A DNA stretch of 64,000 bases. It comes from Pseudoxanthomonas dokdonensis (GTDB lineage Bacteria > Pseudomonadota > Gammaproteobacteria > Xanthomonadales > Xanthomonadaceae). A program made the translations under genes and the position numbers. The notes under the pieces were generated by a model. That model was not told the DNA's origin, searched no databases, and saw only the letters and a program-made list of their open reading frames with translations. The stretch covers positions 186,001 through 250,000 of the forward strand of contig NZ_LDJL01000002.1 in NCBI RefSeq assembly GCF_001431405.1, written 5' to 3'. How positions within the stretch are numbered: the first letter of the stretch is position 1; each line of letters opens with the position of its first letter. Below, in pieces: positions 20,380-29,228 of this stretch.

Positions 20380-20627
20380 GGGAACACGGAGAGTTGATGG
20401 AACGGAGGTGCTCAATCTAGTGCCCGGGCCGGTCCGTGACCATGTAACTTGTTGCAGGTGCACGCGGTTGGCCGCATCGGGCCGGGCAGCGTTCAGATTG
20501 GTCGAGAACATCCGCACGCATCAACACCGTTCAACACCGTCGACGGCTGGCCCGGCCATCGGTCGCGGCGCGTAGGGGCCTCACGTAGAATTGCGCCTTT
20601 CCCCACGCAACCCCCACGGGAGCAGGC

Positions 20628-21920
20628 ATGAAAATCCTCGTCATCGGTTCCGGCGGCCGCGAGCACGCACTGGCCTGGAAGCTGGCCCAGTCGCCGCGCG
20701 TGAGCGAGGTGTTGGTGGCACCGGGCAACGCCGGCACCGCGCGCGAGGACAAATGCCGCAACGTCGAGGTGGCCGCCACCGACATCGACGCCCTGCTGGC
20801 GCTGGTCCAGCGCGAGGCGGTGGACCTGACCGTGGTCGGCCCGGAAGCACCGTTGGTGGCCGGCGTGGTCGATCGTTTCCGCGGTGCCGGTCTGCGCGTG
20901 TTCGGACCGACCGCCGCGGCCGCGCAACTGGAAGGCAGCAAGGCATTCGCCAAGGATTTCCTGGCCCGGCATGGCATCCCGACGGCCTACTACTCGGTAT
21001 TTACCGAGGTCGAGCCGGCGTTGGCCTATGTCCGCGACAAAGGCGCGCCGATCGTGATCAAGGCCGACGGCCTGGCCGCCGGCAAGGGCGTGATCGTGGC
21101 GATGACGCTGGCCGAAGCCGAAGCGGCGATCCATGACATGCTGGCCGGCAACGCATTCGGCAGCGCCGGCGCACGGGTGGTGGTGGAGGAATTCCTGGAC
21201 GGCGAGGAAGCCAGTTTCATCAGCATGGTCGATGGCAGGACCGCCTTGCCGATGGCGACCTCGCAGGATCACAAGCGGGTCGGCGATGGCGACACCGGCC
21301 CCAACACCGGCGGCATGGGTGCCTACTCGCCGGCACCCGTGGTCAGCCCCGCGATCCATGATCGGGTGATGCGCGAGGTGGTCAACCCGACCGTACAGGG
21401 CATGATCACCGATGGCGTGCCGTTCACCGGCTTCCTGTATGCCGGGCTGATGATCGACGCCAGCGGCGCGCCGAAGGTGATTGAATTCAACGTCCGCTTC
21501 GGCGACCCGGAAACGCAACCGGTGATGCTGCGCCTGCAGTCGGATCTGCTGCAGCTGATCGAAGCGGCACTCGACGAGAAACTGCACGAAACCCGTGCCG
21601 ACTGGGATCCACGGCCTTCGCTGGGAGTAGTGCTGGCCTCGGCGCCGTATCCGGAAAACCCGATCAGCGGCGAGCCCATCAGCGGCCTGGATCAGGCGCC
21701 GGTGGATGGGGTGAAGGTTTTCCATGCCGGCACCCGCCTGCACGGGGACGACGTGGTCACTGCAGGTGGCCGGGTGCTGTGCGTGGCCGCACTGGGCGAC
21801 AGCGTGGCCGATGCACAGGCACGCGCCTACGCCCGCGTCGGCCAATTGCACTGGCAACACGAATTCCATCGCAGCGACATCGGCTGGCGTGCGATTGCCC
21901 GCGAAGAACAGAGCGCCTGA
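20628..21920 (+). CDS. purD: Phosphoribosylamine-glycine ligase
   Basis: PurD joins glycine to phosphoribosylamine using ATP in purine synthesis. The 430-residue ATP-grasp protein starts MKILVIGSGGREHALAWKLAQS. It has VVIGPEAPLV-type and AKDFLARHGIPTA motifs, the ATP loop IKADGLAAGKGVIVA, and SFISMVDGRTALPMATSQDHKR with GPNTGGMGAYSPAP. A -10-like TAGAAT lies at 20586-20591. Length is normal. Confidence 0.97.
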   Translation: MKILVIGSGGREHALAWKLAQSPRVSEVLVAPGNAGTAREDKCRNVEVAATDIDALLALVQREAVDLTVVGPEAPLVAGVVDRFRGAGLRVFGPTAAAAQLEGSKAFAKDFLARHGIPTAYYSVFTEVEPALAYVRDKGAPIVIKADGLAAGKGVIVAMTLAEAEAAIHDMLAGNAFGSAGARVVVEEFLDGEEASFISMVDGRTALPMATSQDHKRVGDGDTGPNTGGMGAYSPAPVVSPAIHDRVMREVVNPTVQGMITDGVPFTGFLYAGLMIDASGAPKVIEFNVRFGDPETQPVMLRLQSDLLQLIEAALDEKLHETRADWDPRPSLGVVLASAPYPENPISGEPISGLDQAPVDGVKVFHAGTRLHGDDVVTAGGRVLCVAALGDSVADAQARAYARVGQLHWQHEFHRSDIGWRAIAREEQSA

Positions 21921-21943
21921 GCTGACCGCTGCCATCGCCGCTA

Positions 21944-21965
21944 GTGACCGCGGCCAAGCGGTCAC
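21944..21965. repeat. Hairpin downstream of purD
   Basis: GTGACCGC/GCGGTCAC (8-bp perfect stem, 6-base loop) 23 bp after the purD stop, without a T run. It separates purD from the MFS-acyltransferase gene; a -10-like TAGACT follows just downstream near 21977. Confidence 0.45.
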
Positions 21966-22015
21966 CGCCATCGGCTAGACTCGGGGCAACCCAGACAAGG
22001 ACACCGGCACAGGAC

Positions 22016-23935
22016 ATGCCCGAGCAACCCACGACTCCCGATCAGCCGGTTTCCCACAGCCAGTTCGGCCTGCTCCGGCAACGCCGCTTCCTGCCATTCT
22101 TCCTGGTCCAGTCGCTGGGCGCGTTCAACGACAACGTCTATCGGCAGGCAATCATCGGCCTGCTGTTCTGGATGGGTGTCAGTGATGCCGACAAGACCCT
22201 GTACACCAATCTGGCGCCGGCGCTGTTCATCCTGCCGTACTTCCTGTTCTCGGCGCTGGCCGGACAGGTCGCCGAGAAGCTGGAAAAGTCGCGCCTGATC
22301 CGCATCACCACGGCGATGGAAATCGCGATCATGTCGCTGGCCGCGGTCGGCTTCCTGACCCAGAACATGCCGGTGCTGCTGGTGGCGTTGTTCTGCACCG
22401 GCCTGCAGTCAACCTTGTTCGGGCCGGTCAAGTATTCGATCCTGCCGTCGGTGCTCAAGCCCGAGGAACTGACCGGCGGCAACGGCCTGGTCGAGATGGG
22501 CACCTCGGTCTCGATCCTGATCGGCATGATCAGCGGCGGCCTGATCTTCAAACTGGCCGGTGACCATGGCCCGGTCGCGGCGGCCACCGCGATCATCTGC
22601 CTGGCGGTGCTTGGCAACCTGGTCAGCCGGCTGATTCCACGCGTCGATGCCGGTGCCCCGGATCTGAAGATCAACTGGAATCCGATTCCCGAATCCCTGC
22701 ACATGCTGCGGCTGGTCCGCCGCCAGCTGGCGGTACGCAACTCGGTGCTCGGGGTGTCGTGGTTCTGGTTCGTCGGCACCGTGCTGACCTCGCAACTGCC
22801 GACCTATGCGGTGGTCAACCTGGGCGGTGACGAGACCTTGTACATCTTCGCCCTGGCATTGTTCTCGGTCGGTACCGGGGTCGGTTCGATGCTGTGCGAA
22901 AAACTGTCCGGGCGCACCGTTGAAATCGGTCTGGTGCCGCTTGGCGCGTTTGGCATGAGCGCGTTCATCCTCGATCTGTATTTCGCCCGCAGTGGCACCG
23001 CGCCGGCTGCAGGCCTAGACGTAGCCGGGTTCCTGCAGCAGCCGGGCAGCTGGCGGATCAGCCTGGATCTGCTGGGCATTGGCCTGTTTGCCGGCTTCTT
23101 CGTGGTGCCGTTGTTCGCGCTGATCCAGAGCCGCACGCCGCGCAACGAACTGTCGCGGGTGATCGCCGGACTCAACATCCAGAACTCCGGTTTCATCGTG
23201 CTGGCGGCGGTACTGGGCTTGTGCGTGCAACGCTTCCTCGGCTGGAGCATTCCGCAGGTGTTCCTGGCGCTGGCGATCCTCAACACGCTGGTGGCGATCT
23301 GGATCTTCAGCATCGTCCCCGAGTTCCTGATGCGTTTCCTCAGCTGGGTGCTGGTGCGCGCGCTTTACCGCCTGCGCCTGCATGGCATCGAGAAAAACGT
23401 GCCCGACGAAGGCCCGGCGTTGATCGTCTGCAACCATGTCAGCTACATGGATGCGTTGATCCTGGCCGCCAGCATTCCGCGGCCGGTGCGGTTCGTCATG
23501 TACTGGAAGATTTTCAACATCCCGGTGATGAGCTGGATCTTCCGCACCGCCAAGGCCATACCGATTGCCGGCGCGCGCGAGAACCCGGCGCTGATGCAGC
23601 AGGCCTTCGATGCCATCGACGCGGCACTGGCCGAAGGCGAGATCGTCTGCATCTTCCCGGAGGGCGCGCTGACCCGTGACGGCCAGATCGCGCCGTTCAA
23701 GTCCGGCGTCGAGCGCATCCTCGAACAGCGCCCGGTGCCGGTGGTACCGATGGCGCTCAAGGGGATGTGGAGCAGCATGTGGAGCCGGCGCGACAGTCGC
23801 TTTGGCCGCATGCGCGTGCCACGTCGTTTCCGCGCCCATGTCGATGTCGTCGCTGGCCCGCCGCTGCCCGGTGCCCAGGTCGACGCTGCACAACTGGAAG
23901 CCCGGGTCCGCGCGCTGCGTGGTGACGCGGCCTGA
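22016..23935 (+). CDS. MFS transporter - PlsC acyltransferase fusion (lysophospholipid remodelling)
   Basis: 639 residues in two parts. Residues about 20-430 are a 12-helix MFS domain like LplT (FLVQSLGAFNDNVYRQAIIGLL, the lysophospholipid flippase hallmark). Residues about 440-639 are a PlsC-type acyltransferase with NHVSYMD (the H-x4-D catalytic box) and FPEGALTRDG. In E. coli LplT brings lysophosphatidylethanolamine to the inner leaflet and Aas re-acylates it; here transport and acyl transfer are on one chain but no acyl-ACP synthetase domain is present. Start at the ATG at 22016; the frame is open 24 codons earlier without a good signal. Confidence 0.93.
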   Translation: MPEQPTTPDQPVSHSQFGLLRQRRFLPFFLVQSLGAFNDNVYRQAIIGLLFWMGVSDADKTLYTNLAPALFILPYFLFSALAGQVAEKLEKSRLIRITTAMEIAIMSLAAVGFLTQNMPVLLVALFCTGLQSTLFGPVKYSILPSVLKPEELTGGNGLVEMGTSVSILIGMISGGLIFKLAGDHGPVAAATAIICLAVLGNLVSRLIPRVDAGAPDLKINWNPIPESLHMLRLVRRQLAVRNSVLGVSWFWFVGTVLTSQLPTYAVVNLGGDETLYIFALALFSVGTGVGSMLCEKLSGRTVEIGLVPLGAFGMSAFILDLYFARSGTAPAAGLDVAGFLQQPGSWRISLDLLGIGLFAGFFVVPLFALIQSRTPRNELSRVIAGLNIQNSGFIVLAAVLGLCVQRFLGWSIPQVFLALAILNTLVAIWIFSIVPEFLMRFLSWVLVRALYRLRLHGIEKNVPDEGPALIVCNHVSYMDALILAASIPRPVRFVMYWKIFNIPVMSWIFRTAKAIPIAGARENPALMQQAFDAIDAALAEGEIVCIFPEGALTRDGQIAPFKSGVERILEQRPVPVVPMALKGMWSSMWSRRDSRFGRMRVPRRFRAHVDVVAGPPLPGAQVDAAQLEARVRALRGDAA

Positions 23936-24047
23936 AGCGGGTGCGGGAAAGGTGACAGTGCGGTAGGCTTGCTGCGTCATTCAGGAGCTGGTTGCATGCC
24001 GCGGCCATCCATCACGACATATTTCATCCATCACAGGGAGTTCCACG

Positions 24048-24398
24048 ATGAGCGCGATGCCACCGATTCCACCTGCCGCAACGTCGATGCCGCCACCGCC
24101 GGCGGCGCACGGTCATATTCCCAACTACCTGGCCTGGTCGATCATCTCGACCGTGCTGGCGACCTGCCTGTGCTGCCCGCTCGGCCTGATCGGCATCGTC
24201 GCCATCGTGTTCTCCAGCCAGGTCAACGGCAAGCTCAACCAGGGTGACATCGAAGGCGCACGCCGGGCCTCGGCCAACGCCAAGACCTGGTGCTGGGTGG
24301 CCACTGCCTTCGCCATCATCGGTCTGTTGATCAACATTGTCATGCTGGCCACCGGCGGCATGCAGACCTACATCGAGATGATGCAGCAGTACCAGTAA
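24048..24398 (+). CDS. CD225/dispanin-family small membrane protein
   Basis: 116 residues. A Pro/Ala-rich N-terminus (about 1-25) is followed by two membrane helices with the CD225 pattern YLAWSIISTVLATCLCCPLG, then FSSQVNGKLNQGDIEGA and ARRASANAKTW, and a second helix FAIIGLLINIVMLA. The Cys pair at the end of the first helix and the SxQVNxKxxxGD segment are typical. Function in bacteria is unknown. The DUF2752 gene begins 4 bp later. Confidence 0.88.
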   Translation: MSAMPPIPPAATSMPPPPAAHGHIPNYLAWSIISTVLATCLCCPLGLIGIVAIVFSSQVNGKLNQGDIEGARRASANAKTWCWVATAFAIIGLLINIVMLATGGMQTYIEMMQQYQ

Positions 24399-24402
24399 GT
24401 CG

Positions 24403-24816
24403 ATGATCGCCGTCAGGCCCATGCCCGCCGTGTTGCTGGCCGGTACCGCTGTCGCGGTGCCGGCCGGCGTCTGGCTGCTGTGGAACTTCGATCCCAATGT
24501 CGCCGGCAACCCCTTCGTGCCGTGCATCTTCCACGCACTCACCGGCTATTTCTGCATTGGTTGCGGCATCACCCGTGCCCTGCATGCACTGGTTCACGGC
24601 GATCTGCTGCGCGCATTCGGCATGAATCCACTGGCGATGATCGTGCTGCCGCTGGTACCGCTGATGATCGCGTATTCGCGCGGCTGGCAGCCGCGCCTGC
24701 TGCAGCCGCTGATGCGCTGGGTGATGGAACCCAGGCTGTGGCTGGTGCTGCTGCCGGGCTACTGGATTGCCCGCAATCTGCCGTGGTTCCCGTTCACCCT
24801 GATGGCACCGGGCTGA
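24403..24816 (+). CDS. DUF2752 membrane protein
   Basis: 137 residues, three to four membrane helices. The DUF2752 core is PCIFHALTGYFCIGCGITRAL followed by HALVHGDLLRAFGMNPLA, with two conserved cysteines around a Gly-rich loop. It directly follows the CD225 gene (4-bp gap), a pairing frequent in bacteria, so the two probably act together in the membrane. Role not known. Confidence 0.88.
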   Translation: MIAVRPMPAVLLAGTAVAVPAGVWLLWNFDPNVAGNPFVPCIFHALTGYFCIGCGITRALHALVHGDLLRAFGMNPLAMIVLPLVPLMIAYSRGWQPRLLQPLMRWVMEPRLWLVLLPGYWIARNLPWFPFTLMAPG

Positions 24817-24861
24817 TCAGGCAGCGCGGCGTCATCAACAACGTGCTGAGGCCATGCTGGA

Positions 24862-25755
24862 TCAGCTGACCCAGCCGCCGATCACGAACAGCGCCATCAC
24901 CGCCAGCCATACCAGCAGGATGCGCCAGACCAGGCTCATCGCATCGCGCAGTTCCGGCAACTCGCGCAATACCGGGACCATCCCCTCTTCGGCATATTCC
25001 TCGGCTTCCTCGGCCAGTTCGCCGCGCACGCTGGCGCGGGCAGCGCCGAACAGGAAGGCGGCATTGGCATGCAGCTCGCTGCCACCGCCGGCACGCCATG
25101 CGTTGAATACCACGTCGAAATTGCCGACCAGCGCCATCGCCAGCGTCATCAGTTGTGCCACCGGCCAGTTCAACCAGGCAAACAGGGTGGCGGCACCGGC
25201 GCGGGTGTCGGCCGGCACATCGTTGGCAAACCTGCCCTGCGCGACCAGCGCCACCAGCCGATAGCCCAGCGCACCCACCGGGCCCAGCAACAGGAACCAG
25301 AACAGAGTGCCGAACCAGCGCGTCAGCGCATTAGCGAATACCGCTTCGACCAGTGCGCCACCATCGGTCCGCAGCGGCGCCTGCCCGTTCCACAGATGCA
25401 GCAGCGCCTGGCTGCGCGCGACCGGGTTGTGGGCATCGATGATTGCCTCGACGTCGACGTCCAGATCGCGTGGTCCCCACGCATAGACCAGCACGACGAT
25501 GGCAAACAGCAGCGCGACCAGTCCGAACAGTGTCGAAGCAAAACTCCATTGCAGCAGCGCCACCAGCAGCAGTGGTGGCAACAGCGCCAGCACGATGCCA
25601 TGGCGACCACGCCAGAAGCTGCCTTCGCCGGACTGCTCGCCCAGCCATTGCAGCCAGCTCTGGTACCAATGGAACCGGCGCAGTGACACCAGTTGCGCCG
25701 AAGCCACATGGCCCAGCACCAACGCAATCACCACGGCCAACAATGTCGTCGACAT
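24862..25755 (-). CDS. ampE: AmpE-like inner-membrane protein
   Basis: 297 residues with about four membrane segments. The N-terminus MSTTLLAVVIALVLGHVASA, the LSLRRFHWYQSWLQWL-like segment and the cytoplasmic RWFGTLFWFLLLGPVGALGYRL segment match AmpE/CobD-like proteins. In enterobacteria AmpE accompanies AmpD and modulates beta-lactamase induction; here no ampD is adjacent, and the gene is last of the nudC-erpA run (81-bp gap to nudC). Whether it has any beta-lactam role here is open. Confidence 0.85.
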   Translation of the reverse strand: MSTTLLAVVIALVLGHVASAQLVSLRRFHWYQSWLQWLGEQSGEGSFWRGRHGIVLALLPPLLLVALLQWSFASTLFGLVALLFAIVVLVYAWGPRDLDVDVEAIIDAHNPVARSQALLHLWNGQAPLRTDGGALVEAVFANALTRWFGTLFWFLLLGPVGALGYRLVALVAQGRFANDVPADTRAGAATLFAWLNWPVAQLMTLAMALVGNFDVVFNAWRAGGGSELHANAAFLFGAARASVRGELAEEAEEYAEEGMVPVLRELPELRDAMSLVWRILLVWLAVMALFVIGGWVS

Positions 25756-25836
25756 GCATCCTCCGTTTTGGCGATTCTAGCGCGAGCGTGGCAACGATGT
25801 CGGCGCGTGGCGGATAAGGCGCCGCGCGGCGGCGGC

Positions 25837-26778
25837 TCAGCGCCCGGATTGCCGCAGCATCGACTGGTACCAGTGTTCGATCAGCGAACGCGCAATCGAA
25901 ATCGGCGGCGACAGGCGCAGACCGGGTTGATCGTGGGCGACACCGCCTTCGTCACGTTCGCGCGCGGCGGCGATTTCTTCCAGCGTGAACCAGCGCGCAT
26001 CTTCCAGTTCGTCGTCGACCTGCGGCGGATCCGGTTCGGCCTCGGCGCTGAAGCCGAGCATCAACGCGCCCGGGAATGGCCACGGCTGCGCGCCCAGGTA
26101 GCGGCTGTGGCGCACCCGCACGCGGCTTTCCTCATAGACCTCGCGGGCCACCGTCTGCTCCAGGGTTTCGCCCGGCTCGACAAAACCGGCCAGCACCGAA
26201 TAGCGCCCGGCCGGCCAACTGGCCTGGCGTCCCAGCAGCAGGCGCTGGCCATCGCTGACCGCGACGATGACCGCCGGATCGACGCGCGGATAATGATCGT
26301 TGCCGCAACCGCTGCAATGACCGGTGTAGCCGGCGCGGCGGAATTCGACCGCGCCGCCACAGATGCCGCAGAAACGATTGCGGCTGTGCCAGTACAGCAT
26401 CGCCCGCGCCAGCGCGAACACCCCGGCCTCGAACGCCGGCCAGCTGGCCGCGGCCCTGCGCAGATCGACCTGGCGTGGTGCCTGCACTGCAACCGCCGCG
26501 GCATTGACCGCAAACCAGGCCACATCGTCTTTCAGGCCGAGGAATATCGCCGTGCCCGGGCCACTGCCGGCCAGCTCGTGGCCGCGTGGCGCCAGCAGCT
26601 GGCCGTGGGCGTCGGCGTGGGCATTGCCTTGTTCGTCCAGCACCAGCACCCGCGCATCCGGCCACAGGGCGGCTAGTGCCTGGCCGTCGTCGCGTAGATG
26701 ATCGGCGCGGTCCAGCGGATCCCCGGCAAAGGCGAAGCCGATCAGCGGCGAGGGATTGTTGTCAGTGGCACCGCTCAC
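25837..26778 (-). CDS. nudC: NAD+ diphosphatase / NAD-cap decapping Nudix enzyme
   Basis: NudC cleaves NAD(H) to NMN and AMP and removes NAD caps from RNA. The 313-residue protein has a zinc ribbon (C137/C140, C155/C158), the Nudix box GFVEPGETLEQTVAREVYEE, and AQPWPFPGALMLGF, the SQPWPFPxS motif that separates NudC from other Nudix proteins. The Nudix glycine after EES is Arg here (EESRV). Its start lies 13 bp after the erpA stop, so the two are likely co-transcribed. Confidence 0.96.
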   Translation of the reverse strand: MSGATDNNPSPLIGFAFAGDPLDRADHLRDDGQALAALWPDARVLVLDEQGNAHADAHGQLLAPRGHELAGSGPGTAIFLGLKDDVAWFAVNAAAVAVQAPRQVDLRRAAASWPAFEAGVFALARAMLYWHSRNRFCGICGGAVEFRRAGYTGHCSGCGNDHYPRVDPAVIVAVSDGQRLLLGRQASWPAGRYSVLAGFVEPGETLEQTVAREVYEESRVRVRHSRYLGAQPWPFPGALMLGFSAEAEPDPPQVDDELEDARWFTLEEIAAARERDEGGVAHDQPGLRLSPPISIARSLIEHWYQSMLRQSGR

Positions 26779-26791
26779 CGGACGCGGCGGG

Positions 26792-27178
26792 TCACATGCT
26801 GAAACTGCTGCCGCAGCCGCAGGTGGTCTTGGCGTTGGGATTGCGGATCACGAACTGCGCGCCGTGCAGGCTTTCGGTGTAGTCGACCTGCGCGCCCATC
26901 AGGTACTGCAGGCTCAGCGGGTCCACCAGCAGGGTCATGCCGTCGGTGTCGACCGCCACATCATCGTCGGCGCGGTTCTCGTCGAATTCGAAGCCGTACT
27001 GGAAACCGGAACAGCCGCCGCCCTGGATGTAGACCCGCAGGGCCAACGCCTGGTTGCCTTCCTCGGCGACCAGCTCGCGGACCTTGGCCGCGGCCGCGGC
27101 GCTGAAATCCAGCGGCCGGTCCAGCGACTGGTAGTTGGGGGCGGCGCTGGCGCTGGGCAGGGAAACGACGGTAGTCAT
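26792..27178 (-). CDS. erpA: Iron-sulfur cluster insertion protein ErpA
   Basis: A-type carrier that delivers [Fe-S] clusters to apoproteins such as IspG/H. The 128-residue protein, from the ATG complementing 27176-27178, has the three conserved cysteines C56 ([14 protein letters not shown]), C120 and C122 ([11 protein letters not shown]). Length is a little above E. coli ErpA (114). In pseudomonads erpA also lies beside bactofilin and DUF6776 genes, as here. Confidence 0.97.
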   Translation of the reverse strand: MTTVVSLPSASAAPNYQSLDRPLDFSAAAAAKVRELVAEEGNQALALRVYIQGGGCSGFQYGFEFDENRADDDVAVDTDGMTLLVDPLSLQYLMGAQVDYTESLHGAQFVIRNPNAKTTCGCGSSFSM

Positions 27179-27209
27179 GGCGGCAGTAATGGGGTCGGAA
27201 AGTGAAAAA

Positions 27210-27917
27210 TCAAGCTGGCGGCGCGACCGCGCCATCCTTGCCGGTGGCATCGGCCCAGGTGAACGATTGTTCCACGCTGTCGCCGTTCTGCGGCACCAGC
27301 CGCGCGATCACCCGCACCGGCTGGAAACCGGCGGGCAGGAACAGGTCGCCTTCCAGCTCCTGGAAATACTTGAACGAGTAGGCCACGCCGGGCGCGCTGT
27401 CCTGCTGCCGCAACTGCGACCAGTCCAGCCGTTGCAGCTTGCCATCGCGGGTACCTTCAACGATCAGCACCAGCCGGCCGGCGTTGACCGCGCCGCGATT
27501 GATGTTCTGGGTCAGGGTGGCGCGGAAATGCCAGGCATTCTCGGCCTGCGCGGAGAGCACCAGCTCGTGCACGGCCAGACCATGGCGCTGGGCGGTGGAA
27601 CCGACGAAGCGCTCGTAGAAGGCGACGTCGGCGCGCAGGCCGGCGATTTCCTCGTCGCGTTCGGCCAGCGTGCGTTGCAGGTCGGCATTGGCGTCGCGGC
27701 TGATCTGGTCGGATCGCGACAGCGTGGCATTGCGCTGTTGCAGCTGCTCCAGTTGCTGACGCTCGCTGTGCAGCTGGGCCGCGCTTGGCGCATCGCCGGA
27801 GGCCATCACCTGCCACGCGCCCCAGGCGCCGAATATCAGGCATACGCTCATCACGACGATGGCGGCGATCAGCCACATGCGGGTGGCGAAAGCGCTGGCG
27901 GCACGGGGCTGGTCCAT
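27210..27917 (-). CDS. DUF6776-like coiled-coil membrane protein, copy A
   Basis: 235 residues: one N-terminal membrane helix ([20 protein letters not shown]), a coiled coil (about 48-95, [20 protein letters not shown] and [19 protein letters not shown]), and a beta-rich periplasmic domain ([33 protein letters not shown]). It is clearly paralogous to the protein at 28398-29129, with the coiled-coil end nearly identical. It lies between bactofilin (72 bp) and erpA (31 bp). Function unknown; a link to bactofilin assembly is inferred only from gene order. Confidence 0.85.
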   Translation of the reverse strand: MDQPRAASAFATRMWLIAAIVVMSVCLIFGAWGAWQVMASGDAPSAAQLHSERQQLEQLQQRNATLSRSDQISRDANADLQRTLAERDEEIAGLRADVAFYERFVGSTAQRHGLAVHELVLSAQAENAWHFRATLTQNINRGAVNAGRLVLIVEGTRDGKLQRLDWSQLRQQDSAPGVAYSFKYFQELEGDLFLPAGFQPVRVIARLVPQNGDSVEQSFTWADATGKDGAVAPPA

Positions 27918-27989
27918 GCCTCAGCATAGCCTGCCGATGCTTCGGCAACGCTTAATGGATGCCAGCCAGGCCCGGCCGGCGCAACCGCC

Positions 27990-28394
27990 TCAGGCGCTGG
28001 CCTGCGCCAGCTTCTCCGAGACGATGGCCGAGGCCGACTCGGCATGCACCAGCTGCCCGGTCAACTGGGCACCGGCATGCATCTCGACCACCCGGTAATG
28101 CAGGTTGCCGTGGACCCGCGCCTTGGCCGCCAGCTCGATGCGCTCGGCCGCATGCACGTCGCCGATCAAACGGCCATTGAGGATCACCACCGGGGCGCGG
28201 ATTTCGCCTTCGATGCTGCCCTGCTCGGCCAGCGTCACCACCGCCCGTTCGCCCTCTTCGGCCAGCACCTTGCCCTTGATGTGGCCTTCGATGTACAGGC
28301 CGCCACTGAACACCACGTCGCCGTGCACGGTCACCTGCGGGCCAATCAGGGTGTCGATGGATTGTCCCTCGCGGGCGGGTTTGTTCCTGAGCAT
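27990..28394 (-). CDS. Bactofilin (polymer-forming cytoskeletal protein)
   Basis: 134 residues. The central part (about 16-115) is a right-handed beta-helix typical of bactofilins: IGPQVTVHGDVVFSGGLYIEG, GSIEGEIRAPVVILNGRLIG, AERIELAAKARVHGNLHY. Bactofilins polymerise without nucleotide and act as scaffolds for cell-shape, chemoreceptor or peptidoglycan enzymes. Start ATG is 3 bp after the stop of the upstream DUF6776 paralogue, so the pair is tightly coupled. Confidence 0.94.
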   Translation of the reverse strand: MLRNKPAREGQSIDTLIGPQVTVHGDVVFSGGLYIEGHIKGKVLAEEGERAVVTLAEQGSIEGEIRAPVVILNGRLIGDVHAAERIELAAKARVHGNLHYRVVEMHAGAQLTGQLVHAESASAIVSEKLAQASA

Positions 28395-28397
28395 GTC

Positions 28398-29129
28398 TTA
28401 TGTTCCTCCGGCTGAGGTGGCAAGGGTCCAATCAAAGGTCTGTTCGACGGCGACGTCACCGCCATGCAGGCGTACCTTCACCCGTTGCGGGGTGAAGTCG
28501 GGCGGCAGCATGACGTTGCCGTCCAGCTGCTGGAAATAGCGGAACGAGTAATCCTGGCCCGGCCATTCGCGACGCTGGTGCAGTTGCTTCCAGTCCAGCG
28601 TCTGCAGCTTGCCATCGGCGACACCTTCGACCGCGAACTGCATCTGGCCCTGGCTGACCGCGCCACGGTTGAGGGTCTGGGTCAGGACGATGCGATAGCG
28701 CCAGGCACCGGCATCGGAAGGGCTGAATTCGGCCTGGTGCACGCTCAGGCCCTTGCGCTGGCCGGTGGCGCCGACCAGCCGTTCGTAGAAGGCGACGTCG
28801 GCGCGCAGGCCGGCGATTTCCTCGTCACGCTCGGCCAGGGTCTGCTGGACCTGGCTGTTGGCGGCGCGGCTGATGCGGTCGGACAGGGTCAACGTGGCCT
28901 GTTGCTGCTGCAGTTTCTTCAGCGCCTGCGCATCGCGGGCGGCATCGGCCCGGCTCTGGCGCAGCTGCTCGCTGACCCTGCCCAGGCTGGGTGCGGCCCG
29001 CCAGCTGGCCAGTTGCCAGGCCGCCAGCAGCGACAACAGCCAGACCAGCGCCAATGCCAGCAGCCACGGCCAGCGGCGCCGCTGGCGGCGTTCGACAATC
29101 TGGAAGCGGGAAACCGGGATGGCAGCCAT
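28398..29129 (-). CDS. DUF6776-like coiled-coil membrane protein, copy B
   Basis: 243 residues from the ATG complementing 29127-29129. Same build as copy A: a basic start, one membrane helix (WPWLLALALVWLLSLLAAWQ), a coiled coil ([35 protein letters not shown]) and a beta-rich periplasmic domain (YRIVLTQTLNRGAVSQGQ, YSFRYFQQLDGNVMLPPDF). By eye it is about half identical to copy A. First gene of the bactofilin operon; the divergent DUF4126 gene starts 99 bp away. Confidence 0.85.
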   Translation of the reverse strand: MAAIPVSRFQIVERRQRRRWPWLLALALVWLLSLLAAWQLASWRAAPSLGRVSEQLRQSRADAARDAQALKKLQQQQATLTLSDRISRAANSQVQQTLAERDEEIAGLRADVAFYERLVGATGQRKGLSVHQAEFSPSDAGAWRYRIVLTQTLNRGAVSQGQMQFAVEGVADGKLQTLDWKQLHQRREWPGQDYSFRYFQQLDGNVMLPPDFTPQRVKVRLHGGDVAVEQTFDWTLATSAGGT

Positions 29130-29228
29130 CGTGTGCGGGTGCCGCGGGCCGGCCAGCTCAGCCGGCAGCCAGATGGCACGCCTATACTCTGGATTCAAAG
29201 GGTTTGTGAGTCTAAGGGAATCGCCCGC

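Noticed and set aside
20493..21971. A 492-codon open frame antisense to purD
   Set aside because: Same reason: it mirrors a certain gene in a GC-rich genome.
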